Positions 1 to 7,543 of a DNA stretch of 37,487 bases are shown here, in pieces (within the stretch, counting starts at the first letter, position 1; each line of letters starts with the position of its first letter). The position numbers were made by a program, and so were the translations under genes. The notes beneath the pieces are model-generated. The model was given only the letters and a program-made list of their open reading frames with translations, was not told the origin of the DNA and did not search any database. The stretch comes from Prevotellaceae bacterium. Its GTDB lineage: Bacteria > Bacteroidota > Bacteroidia > Bacteroidales > Bacteroidaceae. Location of the stretch: positions 1 to 37,487 of the forward strand of contig JAISGR010000049.1 of NCBI GenBank assembly GCA_031262995.1. The letters are read 5' to 3'.

Positions 1-1
1 T

Positions 2-2122
2 GCCGACGAGAACGCCGTCTCCACCGTCGACCTGCTGCTCTTCCGCCCCGACGGCACCGACCGCCGCTTCTACCGCACGGTGAGCGCCACGCTGACCGAT
101 GCCACCACCCACACCTTCCAAGCCAACGTCCCCGTGGGTACCTACGACGTGGAGCTGCTCACCAACGCCCACTCACTCATCTCCGACGCCGGACTGATTC
201 CCGACGAGCTGAAGGCGACTGCCCTTGCCCGCCTCACCCGCTCACTTGCCGCAGGCACCCGGTGGACGGACAGTGCCATCCCTGCCTGGGCGGAGCTTGC
301 CAACCAGTCCTTCACCGAAGCGCTTAACTTGACGGGCGACAAAGCCATCCGCCCCGTGCGCATGTTGGCACGCATCGACGTCAAGCTTTCCACCACTGCC
401 GCAGGCACCGGCAATGCCAACTTTGCCCTTCACTCCGTGCGCCTCTACAATTACAGCACCCGCGGTGCCCTCTGTCCCGACCTCACCGTCACAGGCTTAT
501 GGAACAGCACGGGCAACACCGTCACCCTTCCCTCCCGTCCCGCCGGTGCTGCGACGGATGCTGCCGCCTACCTGCCTGCTACCTACGTTGCCAAGTCAGC
601 CGACAACACAGCCACCGGCGCCCTGCTCTTCAACGCCGATGACGACACCGACGGTTACCTGCCCGACAGCCTGGTGCGTGCCGTCTACACCTTCGAAGCG
701 CCTGCGGGCAGTGCTGCCACGCCCGAGACAAACACCTGCTTGGTCATCGGCGGCTATTACAAGGGGAGCACCACCGAGACCTATTACCGCGTCGACTTGA
801 AGTCCGACGCCGGCGCCTACCTGCCGCTCTTGCGCAACCACCTTTACCGCGTCACCATCACCCACGTTGACCACGCCGGAGAACCGACGCCCGACGATGG
901 CTTCTCGGGCGATGACAGCGGAATCACTGCCACCCTGGGCGACTGGGACACAAGCACAACGGCGGATGTGGTAGGCACACCACCGCCCGGCTCTAATTGC
1001 TACATGATACATCCGCGTTCGGACAGAGCCGTTACACTCGACGTTCCGCTCGATCGCATCAACGAATACTGGGGTGGCACGGCAGATGGCTACGGTTCCG
1101 CCGGCGGCGCTCCGAACTCCAGTCCCAACTGCTTGAAACCCGGCGACGGATGGACTGCCTCCGTTCTGTGGACAGACCTGACCGGCATCACCGATGCCAA
1201 CCTTATCAAAGCATCCAACAGCTACTTTACACGCGACTACTTCACCGTTTCCGTGCCTGCCAACTGTCCCGACGGCAACTTTGTGGTGGCAGTGAAGAAT
1301 GCAAGCGGCACCATCTTGTGGAGCTGGCACATCTGGGTGACACAGTACAATCCGGACGAGTATGACGGAACCGGATGGGCGGTCAAAACCAGCTATCCCG
1401 TCACGGGCGGTCAGGTGGACAGTTACGCCGGTGATCTGTGGCAAAGCGGTGGCGCCCTCTATCAGAAAGTGATGATGGATCGCGACCTGGGCGCGATTGA
1501 AGGTTCGACACCCACTTCCGCGGGAGCTTCCGAAACCGCTCGCGGTCAGCTCTATTACCAGTTCGGGCGGAAAGACCCGTTCCCGGCGTCGCTGGACGGG
1601 ACAAGTACGTTACAATCGGACGGTTCGGGTGCATTCCCCACTCCTGTAGCCGGTTATACAACAATCGCTGCATCCGTACAAACTCCCACTACCTTCTATA
1701 CTAGTTCCGATAATTGGACCAACGAAGCCACCGGAATAGATTATCTGTGGCAAGACCCTAACGTCCCCAAGACCTCCGGTGCCAAAAGCGTCTACGATCC
1801 CTGTCCTGCCGGTTGGCGACTTCCCTTATACGGCGTGTGGAGCGACTTCTCCACCTCCACCGGGCAGGGAACGACTCCCGTAGGCATAACTTACGCTACT
1901 GCCAATTCTTCTGTCTTTTACGCTGCGGTGGGTGCTTATGACTACAGTTTAGGCGGCGGTCTGTGCGATATCGGGAAGTCCGGTTACTACTGGTCGGCTA
2001 CGCCTGACAGTGAACACCATATCGGCTACGGGATGTTCCTCTGGTTCTATTCTTGGGTTGTCAACCTGGATTCCAGCACGATCAGAGCTGTCGGTATCTC
2101 TGTCCGCTGCTCCCAACAATGA
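2..2122 (+). CDS. Fimbrillin (Mfa/FimB)-like surface protein with C-terminal FISUMP/C-type-lectin-like domain; 5' truncated by window edge
   Basis: Frame is open from base 2 (ADENAVSTVDLLLFRPDGTDRRFYRTVSATL...), so the GTG at 80 is probably not the true start. C-terminal motifs FGRKDPFPASLDG, YDPCPAGWRLP, YYWSATP...SVRCSQQ are FISUMP-like. Paralogue of the next ORF. Confidence 0.8.
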   Translation, partial: ADENAVSTVDLLLFRPDGTDRRFYRTVSATLTDATTHTFQANVPVGTYDVELLTNAHSLISDAGLIPDELKATALARLTRSLAAGTRWTDSAIPAWAELANQSFTEALNLTGDKAIRPVRMLARIDVKLSTTAAGTGNANFALHSVRLYNYSTRGALCPDLTVTGLWNSTGNTVTLPSRPAGAATDAAAYLPATYVAKSADNTATGALLFNADDDTDGYLPDSLVRAVYTFEAPAGSAATPETNTCLVIGGYYKGSTTETYYRVDLKSDAGAYLPLLRNHLYRVTITHVDHAGEPTPDDGFSGDDSGITATLGDWDTSTTADVVGTPPPGSNCYMIHPRSDRAVTLDVPLDRINEYWGGTADGYGSAGGAPNSSPNCLKPGDGWTASVLWTDLTGITDANLIKASNSYFTRDYFTVSVPANCPDGNFVVAVKNASGTILWSWHIWVTQYNPDEYDGTGWAVKTSYPVTGGQVDSYAGDLWQSGGALYQKVMMDRDLGAIEGSTPTSAGASETARGQLYYQFGRKDPFPASLDGTSTLQSDGSGAFPTPVAGYTTIAASVQTPTTFYTSSDNWTNEATGIDYLWQDPNVPKTSGAKSVYDPCPAGWRLPLYGVWSDFSTSTGQGTTPVGITYATANSSVFYAAVGAYDYSLGGGLCDIGKSGYYWSATPDSEHHIGYGMFLWFYSWVVNLDSSTIRAVGISVRCSQQ

Positions 2123-2184
2123 AGCGCCCGGTGCGTACTTTGATAATTCGATGATTTGATTTATTCCCCTTTATTCGTTCGCTT

Positions 2185-4512
2185 ATGAAACGTTTTCACC
2201 CCATCCCGCTGCTCCTTGCAGCCACCCTGTGCATCGGCATTGCCGCCTGCACCGACCCCCTGTCGGAGAACAACCTGCCGACAGACAACACTCACGGTGC
2301 CACCGTGCCCGTTACGCTGGGCTTCAGCGTCCTTGCTCTCACTCCCGCAGGCGACACGCCGCCCGCCCAGACCCGCCTCATCGGTTCCGATGTGGAAGAC
2401 AAGACGGGCGACAACACCGACAACTACATCAAGAACGTGTGGGTGTTACAGTTCGATGGCACAGGTACCACTGCTACGTTGAAGAAGAGCGTCTTTGTCG
2501 ACACCGACAAGATCACCGTCAACACCAACACCACCACCGGCGTGGTGACGGGTGTACTGACAGACGTGGAGCTGTTGGACAATACGCAGAGCAGCGCCAT
2601 CGGCGCCACCCAGCAACTCCTGCTCATCGCCAACGTATCCGACGGCGCATCGCATACCTGGGCTGCTACCAATACCACGCTGGGAAACTTCCTCACAGCT
2701 GCCAGTGCCCTGCAGTCCATCGCCTCCGAAGCCGACACCTACACCACCCTCGACCAAAAGCCCACCCTGTTCCTATCGGGTATCCTCGACAACGGCGGGG
2801 CAGGCACCGCCTTCTACACCGACCCGACCACCGTCATCCCCCTGAAGCGCAGCATCGCCAAGCTCACCCTCAACCTGAAGATTGCCTCGGGTTACAGCGT
2901 CACCGGCTTGCGGCTGCACAATGTGCCCAACCAGCTCGCAATGGCATCGGCAGTGATACTAAGTCAAGAGGGCGCGCCGACCATCTACCCCGCCGTTACC
3001 TTCAACTCTTCCGGTGTCGTTAGCAACTACATCGACTACGCGGCAGAGAACATCCCCACACAGGTAGGCGACGGCACCTCCACCGTAGGCTACACCTGGT
3101 ACCTGCCTGCCAACCTGAAGGGTACCAACCCCTCTGCCACCACTGCCAAGAGCAAGAGCCTTGCGCCCCCCACTGCCACCTACATCGAAGTGTCAGTCAC
3201 CGACGGTGTGGGCAACCTCACCGTTTATCACCTCTACCCGGGCGCCGACATGACTTCCGACTACAACCTGCGCAGCAACTACCACTACACGCTGAACCTG
3301 ACGGTGAACGGCACCGACGTCGGAGCCGACGACACCCGCGGGGTGGAGTACCGGAAAGACGAGATCATCGACTGCACCGCCGGGGAGCTTGCCAACTGCT
3401 ACATGGTGCATCCCGCTCCTGCCGGCAGCGGCATCACCCGCACCTACCGCATCCCCATTCAGCGCATCAACGACTACTGGACGGGGACGGCAGACGGTTA
3501 CGGGGCGAGCACGGTAAACGGCACCACCTACAGCAACAATCCGCTGACCGTGGGAGAAGCATGGAACGCCTCGGTGCTGTGGAGCGATATGACTGCCATC
3601 ACCACTGCCACCCCCATCACCGCCTCGGGCACCTATACCGGTGTGCGGAGCAAAGACTACTTCTCCTTCGAGGTACCTGCCGGCACAGCCGCGGGCAATT
3701 TCGTGGTACAAGTCAAAGACGCCGCCAACACCATCCTTTGGAGCTGGCACCTCTGGGTGACCGACTACGAAGCCGACCAATGGCGCAACAGTGCTGTGAA
3801 CTCCGTTCCGAGTGCGAGCTACGCCGTCTTCGGCGGACAGGTGGATAGTTACAACGGCACGGTATGGCAGTCGGGCGGATTACTGAGTGGCAAGGTGATG
3901 ATGGACAGGGAGCTGGGCGCGATTGCCCGCGGAACGACGGCGACCGAAACGACCCGCGGTCAGTTCTATTACCCGTTTGGACGGAAAGACCCGTTTCCGG
4001 CATCGCTGGATGGAGCAAGTACACTACAGTTTACCGGTGACGGTACATTCCCCGCTCCGATAGCCGGTCCTCAAACAATCGCTGCATCCGTACAGGCTCC
4101 CACTACCTTCTATACCAACTCCACCGGTAATTGGACAAGCGATGCCACCGGTACAACCTATCTTTGGAATGACCCCAACGCCCCCTTTCCCGATACCGAT
4201 GTCCACCAAAAGAGCATCTACGATCCCTGTCCTGCCGGTTGGCGCTTGCCGGAGATTGCCACAAGCGACTCCTCTGCCAGCCCATGGAATAAATTCTCTT
4301 TCAGCGCTTTCACCACCTACGCCTACGCTGCGGCAGGTTCTCGTAGCAACGACAGCAGCCTGAACCACGTCGGGACGGAGCAAAGCCACTGGTCTGCTTC
4401 TCCTTACAGCGGCACGAACGGGCGGTACTTGTACTGCTACACTACGAGCCTGTCCTCAGCGTCCAACGACTACAGAGCGAACGGTTACCCCGTCCGTTGC
4501 TCCCAACAATAA
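2185..4512 (+). CDS. Fimbrillin-like lipoprotein with C-terminal FISUMP/C-type-lectin-like domain
   Basis: Lipoprotein signal MKRFHPIPLLLAATLCIGIAAC; shares NCYMVHP, INDYWTGTADGYG, FGRKDPFPASLDG, YDPCPAGWRLP and VRCSQQ with the upstream ORF. Confidence 0.85.
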   Translation: MKRFHPIPLLLAATLCIGIAACTDPLSENNLPTDNTHGATVPVTLGFSVLALTPAGDTPPAQTRLIGSDVEDKTGDNTDNYIKNVWVLQFDGTGTTATLKKSVFVDTDKITVNTNTTTGVVTGVLTDVELLDNTQSSAIGATQQLLLIANVSDGASHTWAATNTTLGNFLTAASALQSIASEADTYTTLDQKPTLFLSGILDNGGAGTAFYTDPTTVIPLKRSIAKLTLNLKIASGYSVTGLRLHNVPNQLAMASAVILSQEGAPTIYPAVTFNSSGVVSNYIDYAAENIPTQVGDGTSTVGYTWYLPANLKGTNPSATTAKSKSLAPPTATYIEVSVTDGVGNLTVYHLYPGADMTSDYNLRSNYHYTLNLTVNGTDVGADDTRGVEYRKDEIIDCTAGELANCYMVHPAPAGSGITRTYRIPIQRINDYWTGTADGYGASTVNGTTYSNNPLTVGEAWNASVLWSDMTAITTATPITASGTYTGVRSKDYFSFEVPAGTAAGNFVVQVKDAANTILWSWHLWVTDYEADQWRNSAVNSVPSASYAVFGGQVDSYNGTVWQSGGLLSGKVMMDRELGAIARGTTATETTRGQFYYPFGRKDPFPASLDGASTLQFTGDGTFPAPIAGPQTIAASVQAPTTFYTNSTGNWTSDATGTTYLWNDPNAPFPDTDVHQKSIYDPCPAGWRLPEIATSDSSASPWNKFSFSAFTTYAYAAAGSRSNDSSLNHVGTEQSHWSASPYSGTNGRYLYCYTTSLSSASNDYRANGYPVRCSQQ

Positions 4513-4679
4513 AGTGTTCGGTGCGTCCTTGGATGATTCGCTTCATTCCCGCTCGCCCCGTCACATCAACGAATCGTGTCTAATGTTGCATCGATTGGAT
4601 AAAGTACTTGAATTTCAGCGCTATCTCGGAGAGAGTCTCTCCCTATTATCTATCCGCCACCAATGACAATGTGAAGCCT

Positions 4680-4748
4680 CTTTGCTGCCTCCTGCAAAAG
4701 GTCTTTGCTGCTTCCTGCAAAAGAGCCTTGCAGCCTCCGGCAAAGAGC
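4680..4748. repeat. Array A: 3 x 23-bp tandem dyad units (TTTGC-8nt-GCAAA)
   Basis: Units ctttgctgcctcctgcaaaaggt / ctttgctgcttcctgcaaaagag / ccttgcagcctccggcaaagagc start at 4680, 4703, 4726. Confidence 0.85.
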
Positions 4749-4772
4749 GTATGTCACAAGTCGGATTCTCTT

Positions 4773-5220
4773 CAGCTCCCCTCCTGCCGGCAGGAGGGGT
4801 GCCCGCAGGGCGGGGTGGTCGGATAAGAAAGGTATTAACGTGAGTTCGATGTAAGAAAGGGTAATGCCGATATACCTCTTCCGTAGCGTAAGTGCGCCCC
4901 CACCTTAGCGGATGGCTTTGATATAGTCATATCAAGCATCGTGATATAGTCATATCAAACACCGTGATATGGTCATATCAAGCACCGTGATATAGTCATA
5001 TCAAACATCTTGATATAGTCATATCAAACACCGTGATATAGTCATATCAAGCACCGTGATATAGTCATATCAAAGTAGCGAGACAGTAGTGGCGTCGATC
5101 TCCTTCAGCCTGTGGCTTAGGTCGAACTCACGGGGTATTACCTCTTTATGGATTATCAACAGATGGTTTTTCCACCACCCCGTCGCTTCGCGCCACCCCT
5201 CCTGCCGGCAGGAGGGGAGC
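4773..5220. repeat. Composite element with inverted REP-like ends
   Basis: 22-bp perfect palindrome CCCCTCCTGCCGGCAGGAGGGG at 4778-4799 and 5196-5217 in inverted contexts (gcrgggcggggtggt versus accaccccgtcgc); inner cgtgagttcga (4839-4849) is matched by tcgaactcacg (5122-5132). Confidence 0.7.
4919..5073. repeat. Array B: 7 x 23-bp tandem dyad units (TGATAT-AGTC-ATATCA)
   Basis: tgatatagtcatatcaarcaycg units start at 4919, 4942, 4965, 4988, 5011, 5034, 5057; exact 23-bp period. Confidence 0.97.
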
Positions 5221-5246
5221 CGGAGCAACTAAAAACAGTATACGTT

Positions 5247-5645
5247 ATGAATATGAATATTGACACCTTTATCTTATGCGTCGCGTGCATCCTGATGCTG
5301 TACCTGACGTTGTGTGCGTACATCTACGAAAAGAAAAACCGGCTCACCACCATGCCTCCCCGCTACGCCCGGGGGCTGGCAGACACCATCGCGCTGCCCG
5401 GGCAGGCGCTCACCGACAGCATCTTGTGGGATGTCCGCCTGCGAAACAGCAACCTCGACTACACCTTCGACTGCACCTGTAGCGGCTGCGTCACCCATGC
5501 CTTTATCAACGCCGACGGCTACATGGTCATCAGCACCGCGGAAAACAACAGCCCCACGCCCCGCGAAGGCACGGTGCACGTAAGCTACTTCGGGCAAAAC
5601 TACGGCAAACAGGCAGTGGTGCAGCAGGGAGAACAGCCTGTTTGA
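5247..5645 (+). CDS. Small membrane-anchored hypothetical protein
   Basis: Start MNMNIDTFILCVACILMLYLTLCAYIYEKK gives one N-terminal TM helix. The 33-aa extension to 5148 is translated REP-like DNA, so the ATG at 5247 is preferred. Confidence 0.6.
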   Translation: MNMNIDTFILCVACILMLYLTLCAYIYEKKNRLTTMPPRYARGLADTIALPGQALTDSILWDVRLRNSNLDYTFDCTCSGCVTHAFINADGYMVISTAENNSPTPREGTVHVSYFGQNYGKQAVVQQGEQPV

Positions 5646-5728
5646 TAGATTCGCGCCATCAGCATGCACAGGGAGTAAAAAAACGGGGATTCGTTTACCA
5701 ACTATGGGTTTTATTAAGGCATAAGCAC

Positions 5729-5736
5729 TATCTTTG
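5729..5736 (+). promoter_or_regulatory. Putative Bacteroidales -7 box TATCTTTG upstream of the ATPase gene
   Basis: Matches TAnnTTTG 30 bp upstream of the ATG; no clear -33 TTTG. Confidence 0.45.
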
Positions 5737-5765
5737 CCACGAAAATCTTTAATAGTGAACAATTT

Positions 5766-7373
5766 ATGGCAGCAATAAAGAAAATCTTTAATACGGCGGG
5801 ACCGATACAGTCCGATATACATTACAATGTAGACCCGTTGACGCGCTTCGATCTCGACGAGATGCTCTCGCTGATTGAGTATCGAAAGTACTTCGTGCTC
5901 CACGCCCCGCGGCAGACGGGCAAGACCTCCTGCCTGCTGGCGCTGCGCGACTACCTGAACAAACAGGGAGACTATTATGCCGTGTATGCCAATGTAGAAG
6001 GCGGACAAGCGTATCGCAATGAGAAGGAAGAGGTGACCCGGAATGTGGTGAGTAACCTTTGCGATGGGCTAAGCCTGATTATCGGCAACGAGCTGCCTAA
6101 TCTCATCAGGAAAGAGACCATCGCCCAGACAGCCGACAGCGCCTTGTTGTCCGGTTATTTATCACGGCTGAGTCAAGCGCTCGACCGCCCGTTGGTGGTT
6201 TTTATCGACGAGATTGATGCGCTGGTGGGCGATTCATTAGTCAGCGTGCTGCGCCAGATACGCAGCGGCTACGACAAACGCCCTGCCGCCTTTCCGCAAT
6301 CCATCGTGCTCTGCGGCATACGCGACGTACGCGACTACCGCATCGTGCTCTCCAATCAGGATATCATCACCGGCGGGTCGGCGTTCAACATCAAAGCCAA
6401 ATCGCTCCGATTGGGGAACTTCTCCCAAGCGGAGATTCACGAACTTTACATGCAACACACCCAAGCCACGGGACAGGTGTTCGACGAAGCCTGCTTCCCT
6501 CTGATATGGGAAGCCACCGAAGGACAACCGTGGTTGGTCAATGCGCTGGGTTACGAGGTCACTCAGGAGATGAAAGAGAACCGCGACCGCTCCATCCGCA
6601 TCACCCCCGAGATGATATATCAGGCACAGGAGAACATCATCTACCGCCGCGACACGCACATCGACATCCTTATCGACAAGCTGCGCGAGGAGCGGGTGCG
6701 CAATGTCATCGGCCCCATCCTTGCCAACGAAGACGGTGAGGCGGAAGGCTTGATGCGGGAAGAAGATATTCAGTATCTCATCGACTTGGGTCTCATTGTC
6801 CGCGACCGCCCGCTGCGCATCGCCAACGGCATCTACAAGGAGATTATTCCCCGCGAGCTGACCTGGGCGCGCCAGCAGACATTGCTCCAGCAACCCCAAT
6901 GGTATCTCAATGCCGACAACTCGCTGAACATGGAAAAGATGTTGCTCGACTTCCAACGCTTCTTCCGCGAGAATGCCGACTTCTGGATAGAACGCTTCGA
7001 CTACCGCGAGAGCGGCCCGCAACTGCTGCTGCAAGCCTTCCTGCAACGGGTGGTGAACGGCGGCGGCTACATCGACCGCGAATACGGACTGGGACGCGGA
7101 CGCACCGACCTGCTCATCCGCAAGCCGCTGACCAATGGTTACGGAGGTCCCGTTCAATACATCGTGCTGGAGCTGAAAATCAAACGCGGCGAACAGGAAA
7201 AGACCATCGCACTGGGTTTGGAACAGACCTCCGAGTACATGGATCACTGTCCTGCCGGCACCGAAGGGCACTTCATCCTCTTCAACCGCGACAAGGGCGT
7301 GGCGTGGGAAGATAAGATCTGGCACCGCAAGGAGACCTACAAAGGACGGCTCATCACCGTGTGGGGCATGTAA
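5766..7373 (+). CDS. AAA-like ATPase with C-terminal PD-(D/E)XK nuclease-like domain
   Basis: Walker A-like APRQTGKTS, Walker B-like LVVFIDEIDAL, C-terminal GRGRTDLLI...YIVLELKI resembling a PD-(D/E)XK core. Confidence 0.8.
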   Translation: MAAIKKIFNTAGPIQSDIHYNVDPLTRFDLDEMLSLIEYRKYFVLHAPRQTGKTSCLLALRDYLNKQGDYYAVYANVEGGQAYRNEKEEVTRNVVSNLCDGLSLIIGNELPNLIRKETIAQTADSALLSGYLSRLSQALDRPLVVFIDEIDALVGDSLVSVLRQIRSGYDKRPAAFPQSIVLCGIRDVRDYRIVLSNQDIITGGSAFNIKAKSLRLGNFSQAEIHELYMQHTQATGQVFDEACFPLIWEATEGQPWLVNALGYEVTQEMKENRDRSIRITPEMIYQAQENIIYRRDTHIDILIDKLREERVRNVIGPILANEDGEAEGLMREEDIQYLIDLGLIVRDRPLRIANGIYKEIIPRELTWARQQTLLQQPQWYLNADNSLNMEKMLLDFQRFFRENADFWIERFDYRESGPQLLLQAFLQRVVNGGGYIDREYGLGRGRTDLLIRKPLTNGYGGPVQYIVLELKIKRGEQEKTIALGLEQTSEYMDHCPAGTEGHFILFNRDKGVAWEDKIWHRKETYKGRLITVWGM

Positions 7374-7459
7374 GCTGTCAAGGGCGGTTGGTATAAAGGT
7401 TACACAAACAAAAGCAGAGGTGCTCTTGCCTCTAAAATCTACTACTTTTTTTCTATTCT

Positions 7460-7491
7460 TTTGTTCCAGAATAAATTAAAGCATATATTTG
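7460..7491 (+). promoter_or_regulatory. Putative Bacteroidales sigma-ABfr promoter for the HTCS gene
   Basis: -33 TTTG (7460-7463), 20-bp spacer, -7 TATATTTG (7484-7491). Confidence 0.65.
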
Positions 7492-7543
7492 TAGCGATTT
7501 AGCCATTTCTTTATTACTGAAAACGCAGCAGCTGCATTGAGCA

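Noticed and set aside
1-4512. Complete diversity-generating retroelement
   Set aside because: No reverse transcriptase, accessory protein or template repeat is present in the window; only the DGR-like tail pattern is kept as a hypothesis.
4608-4826. 72-aa ORF
   Set aside because: Built from array A and REP-like repeat DNA; no protein-like features.
4919-5073. CRISPR array
   Set aside because: Units are contiguous 23-mers with no unique 30-40-bp spacers and no cas genes nearby; the same applies to the other arrays.
5743-5797. Direct repeat gaaaatctttaata upstream of and within the ATPase start
   Set aside because: Only two copies of a short A/T-rich string; plausible by chance.
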